64,000 nt of DNA from Asterias amurensis (Eukaryota; Echinodermata; Asteroidea; Forcipulatida; Asteriidae): positions 124,001 through 188,000 of the forward strand of contig NC_092669.1 of the NCBI RefSeq assembly GCF_032118995.1. Reading direction: 5' to 3'. Below are positions 39,501 through 47,192 of the stretch, in pieces (positions within the stretch are counted from its first letter, which is position 1; every line of letters begins with the position of its first letter). The notes below the pieces were generated by a model, which was given only the letters and a program-made list of their open reading frames with translations, ran no database searches and was not told where the DNA came from. The position numbers and the translations under genes are program-made.

Positions 39501-40432
39501 TAATTCCTTTACAATCCACTCTACTCTGGTTGTTTTTTGCTGCTGAGTCATGCCATCAAAGTTCTGCAATTTCTTATTATCAATTCCAGTCATGCCTGAA
39601 AAAAAAACAATAAAAAATTACATTAATAAATGTGGCTCTTACTTAGCACTTTATCTCTAAGCCCGACAAATTGTTGTTTAGTTTATAAAGCAAGCAGAGC
39701 GAGACCTTAACATTGTAACCATAAGGAGCACTGGGGAGCTGTTGATATAAAAAAAGATTGTTAGAAGCGCCCCCACTTGAAATTTATGTAGTTTTAGAGA
39801 AAAATGCAGTTTTTTGCAAAAGAAATTGAATCTGAAAAACCAGGCATTTGAAAGCACACAATTTTATCAGCAAGGGTGGCTTCTTTTATTATTTTCTTTA
39901 AAAAGATGATTTTAATTTTAGGTGTCTCTTAATTTTTTCTTCAATTTTGATGATCAATTGAGCCCAAACTTTCACAGGTTTGTTATTGTTACTTTATGCC
40001 CTTGCTGAGGCACACCAAATGAGGATACTGTCGTCGATTTCAACAAACTCTTCCCAACTTCGGATTAGTCTTAGGACTTAGGAGGGGTTAAGTTCCGTAT
40101 CCGAAGACATAGGACACATTGAATCCATCCTAAGTTAGGACTGGTTACTCGTCCTAAATCAAGAAAGGATTAATCCTAGCGTTTCGAGAAATCTGCTTCT
40201 GGTTTTTGACAATTACTGCTTCCAACACACATCAGTGCATGGGTGAATAAAAAACAAACAATAGCTTCCCTACAATTTCTTTAAAGTTTGTATTTAACTT
40301 ACTCTGTAGGAGCATCTTAAGGTTAGTTCCTTTCAGTAGATCCATGATGACATTATTCATTAACATCTCGTACGGTTTCAGCCGAAGGTTCACCCACGAC
40401 GTAAAGCCGTTTATTTTGGTCCTCAGCGACAT
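24533..40432 (-). CDS. Tandem calponin-homology and ankyrin-repeat protein, 27 exons, 1091 residues
   Basis: The ATG is at 40432-40430 and the stop at 24535-24533. Coding exons (minus order): 40432-40303, 39595-39493, 38975-38912, 38756-38646, 38069-37953, 37180-37028, 36658-36626, 36088-35912, 35667-35578, 35280-35154, 34882-34803, 34512-34454, 33916-33735, 33500-33424, 32958-32909, 32457-32262, 31945-31835, 29872-29849, 29656-29557, 29265-29145, 28740-28587, 28026-27907, 27517-27222, 26784-26707, 26383-26220, 25506-25390, 24774-24533. Lengths sum to 3276 nt and every phase matches. Residues 1-136 look like a CH domain (FTSWVNLRLKP ... DLLKGTNLKMLLQ). Residues about 195-326 look like a second one (SRVLCALVNAFAPG ... 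INTPVDSQDLVEADSMAIS). A charged helical stretch (327-415) and a linker (415-520) precede ankyrin repeats (about 525-1010; e.g. GNTALHMAARNGHY, GNTPLHYAAG). The tail is basic. There is no signal peptide or membrane segment. I cannot name a vertebrate orthologue; actin or microtubule scaffolding is inferred from the domains. Confidence 0.85.
25157..25370. mobile_element. TTAA-ended MITE, family B, in the last intron
   Basis: Perfect 14-bp inverted repeats TTAAAGGCCCGGTC and GACCGGGCCTTTAA bound 214 bp. The interior has a second inverted pair (GAGAACGAGAACGATAAAAA against TTTTATCGTTCTTGTTTTCG). Near the right end a partial copy of the terminus is repeated (GGGCCTTTAG at 25321). It is a noncoding, piggyBac-type MITE by its TTAA tips. 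Confidence 0.82.
25433..25960. repeat. 91-bp tandem duplication of an intron/exon junction, six copies
   Basis: A 91-bp unit holding the acceptor and first 70-odd bases of CH-ankyrin exon 26 recurs with GATGTCAGCCC at 25467, 25558, 25649, 25740, 25831 and 25922. Five copies keep a usable TTCAG/GGGC or TTCAG/GAGC acceptor. Only the copy nearest the true exon end (25506-25390) continues to a donor. Because 91 is not a multiple of three, using an upstream acceptor would shift the frame. Confidence 0.93.
26405..26463. mobile_element. Half of a palindromic element (GGCCTGACGTTTCGACC family)
   Basis: AATGGCCTGACGTTTCGACC followed by TTAGCAGAGTCTTTCT is one arm of an element seen complete at 58976. 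Other arms lie near 35390 and 43540. It sits 20 bp from exon 25. Confidence 0.55.
27600..27830 (-). mobile_element. Possible LINE-derived fragment
   Basis: On the minus strand the conceptual peptide includes PPLLACGTNSLTQWRHETVE and NFKTKLKSHLMTRYF. This resembles the W-N-x-L-P ... F-K-x-x-L-K-x-H-L tail that follows LINE reverse transcriptases. It lies in a CH-ankyrin intron. The match is weak. Confidence 0.35.
28484..28533 (-). mobile_element. Truncated end of TTAA-ended MITE, family C
   Basis: On the minus strand the sequence TTAAGGCACTGGACACTTTT followed by GGTAATTACTCAAAATAA is the terminus of the element family at 34042 and 38244. Only about 50 bp remain. Confidence 0.7.
28669..29030 (-). 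repeat. Three copies of the 5' half of CH-ankyrin exon 21
   Basis: Copies start at 29027, 28845 and 28740, each after an intact TAG acceptor, and encode CINGSTILHTAGYFGSIP, CIHGSTLLHTAGYFGSIA and CINGSTLLHTAAYFGSIP. Intron bases beside the acceptor (ATAAAATAAGTAGGATTTGA) are duplicated too. Only the third copy continues to a donor (28587). The second acceptor lies exactly 105 bp upstream of the third and reads through in frame. Confidence 0.92.
30267..30450. repeat. 62-bp tandem repeat, about three copies
   Basis: TTAATACAAACAATAACAAC recurs at about 30277, 30339 and 30401 with near-identical flanks (CACACAACAATAACATAAAA and AGTGTTAGTTAGT). It is intronic and noncoding. Confidence 0.88.
30583..30925. 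repeat. Two copies of a segment of about 173 bp
   Basis: GCACACCCTCGGCCAATGAG occurs at about 30589 and 30762, and both copies end with CCATTTCAATGTTTTGACTA then GCCTGCTCTCT. The copies differ by small indels. It is an intronic tandem duplication. Confidence 0.88.
31240..31290 (-). other. Possible cassette exon of the CH-ankyrin gene
   Basis: A CCCACAG acceptor, 17 open codons (LYRVADVSGNAVYANSM) and ATG/GTATAC form a 51-nt phase 0 segment between exons 17 and 18. Including it would keep frame but interrupt a good ankyrin repeat, so it is at best an alternative exon. Confidence 0.2.
33118..33255 (+). mobile_element. 3' fragment of a LINE reverse-transcriptase ORF
   Basis: The plus strand reads SNIAPRLWNSLPEDLRQ and, in the next frame, HNITLFQQKLKTYLFMLAF. 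This is the APRLWNSLP ... FK..LKTYLF tail that ends many non-LTR reverse-transcriptase ORFs. One frameshift splits it. The rest of the element is missing; it lies antisense in a CH-ankyrin intron. Confidence 0.65.
34042..34373. mobile_element. TTAA-ended MITE, family C (copy 1)
   Basis: It begins TTAAAGCACTGAACACTATT followed by GGTAATTACTCAAAATA and ends near a decayed complement (TTTGACATTACCAATT). It shares GGGAGCTGTTGATAGTATAA, a CTCCCTCTGAAGTAATGTAG block and the TTCTTTCATTTTGTTGGCAA block with the copies at 38244 and 39718. It is noncoding. Confidence 0.8.
35385..35466. mobile_element. Palindromic element, GGCCTGACGTTTCGACC family (decayed)
   Basis: GTCGGCCCTAGCAGAGTCCT and TCTGCTATGGTCAAATTATC flank a short centre as imperfect complements. 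The same family occurs at 26405, 43535 and 58976. Confidence 0.5.
36280..36440 (-). mobile_element. tRNA-derived SINE
   Basis: On the minus strand the B-box GGGTTCGAATCC (36396-36385) follows a decayed tRNA-Ser-like head near 36435. It precedes GTGTCCTAAAGCAAGACACT and a GGGTAAATGGGTACCTTTGA tail block. The tail blocks match a widespread marine-animal SINE body as I remember it. It is intronic. Confidence 0.55.
37779..38024. repeat. 123-bp tandem duplication of exon 5's 3' half and donor
   Basis: Positions 37779-37901 and 37902-38024 are essentially identical. The unit carries the last 23 codons of CH-ankyrin exon 5, its CCA/GTGAGT donor and 54 bp of intron. The downstream copy is preceded by TTCTGTTTTGGTTTTGCAAG, a plausible acceptor. 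It would give an extra 69-nt phase 0 exon (YNKSFLSGFGGASLVAEV and onward). Confidence 0.93.
38244..38612. mobile_element. TTAA-ended MITE, family C (copy 2)
   Basis: It begins TTAAGGGCACTATTGGTAGT and ends CAAACGTGTCCATTGTATTT then AA. The internal blocks GAGCTGTTAATAGTATTGTG and GATGACCAATTGAGCCCACA correspond to copy 1. It is about 369 bp, noncoding, in a CH-ankyrin intron. Confidence 0.8.
39165..39240 (-). mobile_element. tRNA-like SINE head
   Basis: On the minus strand GGGCTAGATAGTTTAGTTGG then TAGTGC fits an A box, and GGTCATCAGTTCAAATCTTG fits a decayed B box at tRNA-like spacing. A second decayed copy of the tail lies at 39040-39100. It is not a functional tRNA: the acceptor stem does not pair. 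Confidence 0.5.
39718..40030. mobile_element. TTAA-ended MITE, family C (copy 3, decayed ends)
   Basis: GGGGAGCTGTTGATATAAAA, CGCCCCCACTTGAAATTTAT and GATGATCAATTGAGCCCAAA are blocks shared with copies 1 and 2. Both termini are eroded. It sits next to the element at 40031. Confidence 0.7.
40031..40203. mobile_element. MITE-like element with GATTTC ends
   Basis: GATTTCAACAAACTCTTCCC near the left and GCGTTTCGAGAAATCTGCTT near the right are loose complements. The interior carries GGATTAGTCCT-type and TCCTAAGTTAGGACTGGTTA motifs repeated in both orientations. It is noncoding and decayed. Confidence 0.5.
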
Positions 40433-40737
40433 TGTTCTGGCTCGCTAAACTAACTCCTCAGTAAAAAAAAAATTGTCTCGATGTCATCAAAAAGTCACAT
40501 CAGATTTCCTTGGCCTCGGTAAACAGTACGAGAATCCTAGGGAGAATCCAGCTTCTAAAGGGGTGTTCCTCATTGGTAGATGATGATGATGAACTCACTC
40601 GAATTTGTTACCAGGGAAAGAGGAAGACTCGACGGTCTAACTCATAAATGTCAGCAATAAATCAAGTTTGTTTATAAAGTCTTGGAACAATTTGGAAGAC
40701 AAATCCTAAGAGTTAAAAATATGAAGTGATTCCATAC

Positions 40738-40887
40738 ATTAGCCACTGTACTTCATGGAGTTAAAATAAGAAATATTCTTGAAGAATTAGTAAAGTTATC
40801 ATCTTGTCATTTAGCCACTGTACTTCATGGAGTTAAAATAAGAAATATTCTTGAAGAATAAGTAAAGGTATCATCTTGTCGTTCAAA
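40738..40887. repeat. 72-bp tandem duplication, two copies
   Basis: TTAGCCACTGTACTTCATGG and the following AGTTAAAATAAGAAATATTC recur 72 bp apart. It lies 5' of the CH-ankyrin start codon. Confidence 0.9.
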
Positions 40888-40978
40888 CTAAATTGAGGTT
40901 TGCTTGATGACATCACTAGTCTGGAGAGACGTTGTAGGAAAACATCATTCCAACTTTGATTTATGATGATAAACGTCA

Positions 40979-41090
40979 GTCACTTAGATTGGTTCTTAGA
41001 CTGGTTCTTAGATTGGTTCTTAGACTGGTTCTTAGATTGTTTCTTAGATTGGTTCTTAGATTGGTTCTTAGATTGGTTCTTAGACTTCTT
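40979..41090. repeat. 12-bp minisatellite, about nine copies
   Basis: Copies of ATTGGTTCTTAG and ACTGGTTCTTAG alternate. An open frame of repeating LVLR is a by-product. Confidence 0.93.
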
Positions 41091-42050
41091 TATTCACTTC
41101 AAAGAAGCTTTGCCTTGAGTGATACTCGAAGGTTGGTCCGTCCTTATTCAGCCAAGATATCTGTTTTTAAAGATAAATAATTCAATTTTAAAAATTATAA
41201 AAAGAAATGTTTAAAAATACTCTATGGGGGCTGTGAGAATGGTCAACTGAAAACTCATGACAACTTATAACTTAGGACAAGTCTAACTCTAACTACATGC
41301 ATAGTCAAGAACTAATTTTAAGTTTTAACACGACACCGACACAACGACAAAATTCTTCAAATCAGGAAACTTTTTTGTTTTTCATTTTCATAATAATTAG
41401 GCCTTCTTACAGTAGCACAGATAGAAAGTAAATATACCCCATTGTAATGGTCAGTGGTCACCAAATGTAAAACTAGGAAATGTTGTTTGTAAAAGTAGTA
41501 GGCCTACTGGATCGAGTGACACTTCTTCACCCTCCCTCCCCGCCCCACCCCGCCCCCTCCTCAAAAGTTGAGTCATGCAACAAGTGGTGTGATTGTGATC
41601 AAGGAGATTCAAGGCTAGTGTTTGGGCTGTTATTTGGTGATGAAGTTGTGGCAGCTCACGCACACTTTTCCCAGAAAGCTAGTGTAGTATTACAATAATG
41701 ACTTTCCAAATACACAAGCATACATTTCTTTGAACTCTTTTCATGTTTAAATCCTTGTTTAACTTTGTATTTTCTCACCATGTATCGAAGAGCGTCCGTC
41801 GTCGCCTGGCAAATTGATGTGCGCATGCGTCTTGTTTACTTTATTCGATGATTATAATTAAATTTGTAACATAGTAATGTTTAATCAATAAAATGTTTAT
41901 CAAAATTCAAATTTAAATATTTGAGTCCCCCGTTATTTATTAAATGTTTAATTTATTAATATTTGTATTGAAAATCTGGATATATAAAGCTTCAAGAAAA
42001 CTATTGTTTGAACGAGGACACAAGATGGCGCCGCCCACGACACATTCCTA
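41091..42050. other. Intergenic DNA between the divergent CH-ankyrin and IFTAP genes
   Basis: AT-rich apart from a C-rich patch near 41525-41560. The first IFTAP exon probably starts near 42000-42060, where CAAGATGGCGCCGCCC resembles a YY1-type initiator site. No gene is recognised here. Confidence 0.45.
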
Positions 42051-42506
42051 GATGATCGTTTTACTGTACATTGTCGTTACGCTTTAGCGATTCTAGCAAT
42101 AACAATAACATCAGCGGCCGACGAGCTGTCAAAATAGTGACACTGACCACCTACATACACTGACAGACAGGTAATATGATGGCAATTGCCGAAAACTCAA
42201 GTTTTCGAATGAACAAAACAAATAAAGAAAAATGAAACTTGGCAACAGCACTCAACAGAATAAGTAAGTAGTGATAGGCCTACGAATAATATCGTGACAA
42301 GTTCCTGTAAATTTCAACAGTTTGTGTCTTCTTTTTACAAGAGGAAGTTGTTGCTTGTGATGTTTCATTGAAACTTTCAAGAAGGAGAAAGTTGTGTCGT
42401 CGACCGACTAGTGTTTTATGTGTTCATTCAAATTCAGAAAACTGTAGTAAAGACGTTTTGCGATCATCACATAGGTCTATTAAGGTTGGTTTACTTTTTA
42501 AAAACA

Positions 42507-42679
42507 AGTGGTGGATACCAAGATTAGATTAGAATACGCAATGACTTCTTTAAACACCACAGACAAAATAATAATATATGATGAGCAGCACCAATGGCAT
42601 TGCCACTAAACTGTAGTCTGCAGTTTTGGGGGATGAAACTTGTTTGCGTATTCTAATCTGATCTTGCTAATTCACCACT
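42507..42679. mobile_element. MITE in the IFTAP 5' leader intron
   Basis: AGTGGTGGATACCAAGATTA then GATTAGAATACGCA on the left and its near complement TGCGTATTCTAATCTGATCT then TGCTAATTCACCACT on the right form about 34-bp inverted repeats around 173 bp of noncoding DNA. It ends 40 bp before the acceptor of the start-codon exon. Confidence 0.78.
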
Positions 42680-42747
42680 CTTACTGAAACTCATTGTATC
42701 ATTTGCTGTTTTATTTTAGGTATTGCATCTTGTGTGACAAACCAGCA

Positions 42748-44476
42748 ATGGCAGCTGGTAATCATGACCAAGAAAATGAAACCAACACATTGATTGAACA
42801 TCACATGGAGACTGCCATAGAAACTGTTCTTAGCAACCAAGAACAAAGCTATGAGGATTTTATGGGATGTTTTGTTTCTCTTAAGAAAGGTTAGATTCCT
42901 GGATCTACCTTCTGCTCTTTTATTTGAATTGATTTAATAAATCAGGTTTTTTTTTAAACAAATAAATTTCAAACAGATTTGATCACTTAATATTTTTTTT
43001 TTTAATACTCAATGTTGCTTTTTCATCTGTGCAAAAAAATGTTGATTGTATGTGTTTTTAATGCCAAATAAAAAATAATAAAATAATAACAACAAACTTA
43101 TAAAAATAAGTATAGAAGGCGATGTAATAATTTTTGTTGATATATTTTGGCTTTATATTTTACAGAAGATGTTGCAGCTCACCAAGCCCAAATGATGCAA
43201 AAAATGTTACAACAAAGCAACGAAAAAGCAACAACAGAGATTCAAAGTTCAGAGACAGAAGCCTCTAAAGAAGATGACCAAAGAACACAAGTCAACATTG
43301 AGGAAGAAATTGAAATAGAAGCAAGTTTAACTTCCTTACTTTTAGGGGCCATACAGAATAGATAGTCAATGTTTATTTTTTTAAACATTCTTTTTTTCCT
43401 TTTTCTTTTCTTAGGAACTCGATGACGGATATTTTGCTCCAGCACGGAGCTCAATGGATGCCGTTTCCGGACACAAATTTGTTCAGGTACATTTTCTTCT
43501 AATAAACTGTACATCATTTTGCAAAAAAAAAATGGTAAATGGTCTGATGCTTTGACCTAAGCAGAGTCTTTCTCAGGTACCTTCTTCTTTCTTATTGCTT
43601 CTTCGTTCTTCTTATTCAATATGGTATTGACTCTTAATTGTGCTTTTAGATGTGTAACAAACAATAAATAAATAAGTCTAATAATTTGTCACAAATGGTA
43701 AACCACTTTTTGAGTAGCCCCAAATTGCAAGTTATTGGTTTGTTTTATCTTAAAATGGCAGGTGGATAACTTTGTAGATGATGAAGAACTTAGTGAAGAT
43801 GACTTACAAGATACGAATTGTGCTAATGAAGAACTGGAAGCATCTCCTTACGAATCTTCATTTTTCCTCGATGAAGATTCATCTAAGATACCATTAAAAC
43901 TTTCCAAAGACATTGTAAGAGAAGTAGAAGAACATGCTGTAGGGGAATCCCCAGTGATGCATCTTGAGCTTCAAGAAGGTCATGAGATGAGGACCCTCCC
44001 AGGTGAAGCTGAGGATGGGAAAGATGGAAGACTCTCCTCCTTATCAGATGATGCAATTCATGAAACTCGGCTCAAGATGTCAACAAAGATAAACCAAGAT
44101 GTGGATAATTTAGAGCAGTCTAAAGTCAATTTTGAGGTACTAGCTAGTCTAAAAGTAGTTACTCAATTTTGTTCATATTGAGCATCATTATTAATTGTCA
44201 TTTAAATGTAATTATTTATACTTGTTCAATTTTAAACAATACATGTTTGGTATGGAGATCTTATTCAACAGTTATACATCTTTAATAATTGTCATTGTTG
44301 ATACTTTTTCAATTTTAAACAATATTATTTTTTTGTTTATTCATTTTTTTCTTCAGATTTCTACAGATGAAGTACAGCCTTTCTCGATGGATAAAGATTT
44401 TGATTATGATAATGTAGTCTTGACGCCTAAATGGGACTCGAACCATACACCCCCTGGCTGGAAGCCCAGTTGCTAA
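42748..44476 (+). CDS. IFTAP: Intraflagellar transport-associated protein (C11orf74 homologue)
   Basis: Coding exons are 42748-42889, 43166-43320, 43415-43486, 43762-44136 and 44357-44476, in frame and totalling 287 residues. Vertebrate IFTAP binds the IFT-A complex in cilia and is small, acidic and poorly conserved except for two motifs. Both are here: VDNFVDDEEL (human VDNFLD...) at the start of exon 4, and DEVQPFSMDKDFDYDNVVL in the last exon (human DEVQLFSLDEEFDYDNVML). That match is from memory but specific. The N terminus is helical and the middle acidic. Exon 2 appears to end at a GC donor (GAA/GCAAGT at 43321), the only GC-AG intron noticed. A noncoding first exon with donor CAG/GTAATA near 42171 is likely. 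AATAAA occurs at 45292 and 45339. It is divergent from the CH-ankyrin gene. Confidence 0.85.
43535..43580. mobile_element. Half of a palindromic element (GGCCTGACGTTTCGACC family)
   Basis: AATGGTCTGATGCTTTGACC then TAAGCAGAGTCTTTCTCAGG matches one arm of the element at 58976. It is intronic in IFTAP. Confidence 0.5.
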
Positions 44477-45426
44477 ATTTGAAAATTGAAAACTGACTAA
44501 AGTGTTTTACATGTATGTATAATTGAATGAGCATTGTATACTCGATGCTTCCTCAAGTATTTCAGAAAAGTCATGGGGTTCTTTTTGTAACAGTCACCAA
44601 TAGAGGGCGCAACGTCAAACTGTTTTGTAGGCTGACTGGTAGGGGTGCACCACACTACATACTCATAGCAAACGATACTAATGGTTAAATATTCAAAAAA
44701 TACTCAACATTTTGCTTAAAGTCCCTTCTCTTGAAAAGTTATCAAACATGTTTTCAGACCACTAAACTTCAGATTTCTTTTCAATATTTAGCAGGTCAGC
44801 CATTTGGAGTACATGTATTTGTTTATTACCCAAAAAAAAACACCACTGAAAAAGCGTTTTTCCATAACTGTGTTTTTCTAAAAACTGACTTGCCGCACGT
44901 TTTCATGAGGCACTCCCCCAATTCCAAAGCTAAATAGGACCACATTTATCATGGGGAAACACAAACCCCCATGTTGTGATAAATTCTCCTATTACACAAT
45001 CTGTTCACTTCATTACCCCAAAAACACGTTAATACTAATTAAAAAAAAGTAACTGGTTTTACAAAAAACGATCTTGGTGCATGATTTTTTGCTTCTTTGT
45101 GGCTGACTCCAAGTCTATAAATCAGTTTCTGTTGGTCCAGATGTTTGTGTGGTACATCTATTGCTCTTTTTATTTTTCTAGTACATGTATTTATAGTGTA
45201 TACTCTTTTTAGAGCCAACACTCCTGTCGCCATTATTCGATTTTTTGCAAACACCTATCCCAAAACTCACCTGGAAGTGGTATTTTTTCAAAATAAAGCT
45301 TTTGTCACTGATATATGTGTTTTGATGAGTTGAATGTGAATAAACAGTTAACTAAGGTTTTAAAAAATCAGTTCTTATGTTATTTACAAATTTAAGAGTA
45401 GACCCCGACCCGAGAGGGCGCTGTTC
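44477..45426 (+). other. IFTAP 3' UTR and flank
   Basis: No further coding signal is seen. AATAAA at 45292 and 45339 are candidate polyadenylation signals. TTTATCATGGGGAAACACAA and AACCCCCATGTTGTGATAAA near 44945-44985 form an imperfect hairpin. Confidence 0.45.
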
Positions 45427-45608
45427 GTGACGTCAATCGAGGCAGACTTTGCCTGTAATGCGTAGAGTAAACACAATTGCAAAGTACATGTACGGACCAA
45501 GTCGTGAGTTTGTACTTTTTTTCCGGCAATGCCGACCAGGTGTATTGCTGCTTTGCACGTGTGTTTACTATACGCATTGCAGGCAAAGTCTGCCTTGAAT
45601 GACGTCAC
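45427..45608. mobile_element. Inverted-repeat element, GTGACGTCA ends
   Basis: GTGACGTCAATCGAGGCAGA and the following 27 bp are matched in reverse complement by the sequence ending TGCCTTGAATGACGTCAC, giving arms of about 47 bp with few mismatches. The loop is about 88 bp. The tips contain a CRE-like TGACGTCA. It is a noncoding MITE or foldback element. Confidence 0.8.
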
Positions 45609-46026
45609 AAAAGGGGTAGGCGGAGTCAGCCCCTCAGACAACTTTATATATTTTTTTAAACATATAAATCGTGACAAACAATTACTAGAAAAAATTGTTT
45701 TATTGTTCGTAAGCATATACTCTTATATTTGAAAGAAACAAAATTCTATTTCCAGGTGACTTTAAATCTCTCGTGAACTTTTGCAAATGGTGACCCGGTT
45801 CAAAAACTAACACCACTGAAACCACAGACAAGAAATAATCGAAACGACTGACAAGAAAAGCGACTTATGAATACAAGAAAATTACATTTATTTTAAATTA
45901 ATAACTTAACGAAAATTATGTTCAGCTCTCTTGGTTCGACTAGTGAATCCTTTCACATTCAGTTTCGGTTATAACACCCTAACTTTAAATACAATGCTTG
46001 GTGATAAACGATTGATTAACTCTTTA

Positions 46027-46350
46027 CGGAGGAGTTCAACTCCAGAACCTTTCTTATTGATTCAAACAATCTTAAACTTCCATTCAACTTAGTTCAGCTT
46101 CAAGTTCGTTTATGATATACACATTGTTAATTACTTGGTAAACAATTGTACCATTACTTCATCACGGAGGAGTTCAACTCCAGAACAGACTTTTCTTATT
46201 GATTCAAACAATCTTAAATCTAGTTCAACTTATGGAGTATTCCAGCTTCAGTTTCTTTTACAAGATTTTAAACTTCAATTCTTTCACAAAATCATAGCTT
46301 TACTATATCATAATCAACTCATCATCACGGAGGAGTTCAACTCCGGAACC
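46027..46350. repeat. Three dispersed copies of an ACGGAGGAGTTCAACTCC motif
   Basis: ACGGAGGAGTTCAACTCCAG occurs at about 46026 and 46164, and a one-base variant (TCCGG) at about 46327. The first two are followed by TTCTTATTGATTCAAACAAT. The core GGAGTTCAACTCC is nearly palindromic. Spacing is 138 then 163 bp, so this is a decayed tandem series. Function unknown. Confidence 0.75.
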
Positions 46351-46854
46351 TCAGGTAGGTCTAAACTTCCAGACTGCCAAGTACGTCTCATTCGTCTACA
46401 ACAGTTCGGTGGAATTAGTACATCTTTCGGCCAGCGCCATCTCTCTCTTAGAGTGTAGGATTACTCCTGAACCTACGGCCATCTATTTAATATAAAATAA
46501 ACCAAAACCCTCAAAAGTATTTCGCAAACAGTTGCTAGCATTTCAAACAATACTTCTCATTTTAGAAGAACCACATTTCTCGAGAATTATTTACAATCAA
46601 CTCATGGTTAGAGATACGAAATATCCATGCACGGTACGTTCTCAAAAAAATTAATTTCTCTCTCAATGTTGGCCACCATGGCAAAAATAAGTTCGATACT
46701 TTAGTTCTGCAAATATTTGGTGAACACACAAAAATAACGATTGTTGGTACAAAAACTTCAATGCAATTACCAATAGCTAATTCCAAGTGAAATAGTTTGA
46801 ATGATACAGATCACAATAAAATAATTCAAGTAAATACTCACGGGTGGTGTTACT

Positions 46855-47100
46855 GGCGAGATCCTCGGACGGGCTGAGTGTTGTGTTTGCCCCAAAACGG
46901 GAAAAGAGTTCTTCCAACACTGAATTTGTCGGTTTGAAACGATTTTGGGGTTGTGGCTGTCTCCACAAAAATAAATCGGAAAATTGAACCTGCTGTTTCA
47001 GGCCTTCGGAAAGTTGACACCGATCTTCACTCTCACACAAATACACACAGACTTAAACCCACGTCTTCCTCTGTCAAGAGGTTCTTGAGATCTGCCATAT
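46855..47100 (-). other. Possible 5' exon of an unrecognised minus-strand transcript
   Basis: An ATG at 47098 opens a 21-codon frame (MADLKNLLTEEDVGLSL...). A different frame stays open from about 47050 to a good donor, ACCC/GTGAGTATT, near 46855 (content LEELFSRFGANTTLSPSEDL). The two frames do not join and no downstream exon was found. I do not recognise it. Confidence 0.2.
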
Positions 47101-47192
47101 ATTTCTTCTCGCACTCACATCCTCACACACCACATTCCAACAACATTCCACAACAAAATTACAAAAGGTATGGACAAAGCAACCGATTTTAA

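Noticed and set aside
40956-41180. LVLRLVLR repeat peptide
   Set aside because: It is a direct product of the 12-bp minisatellite.
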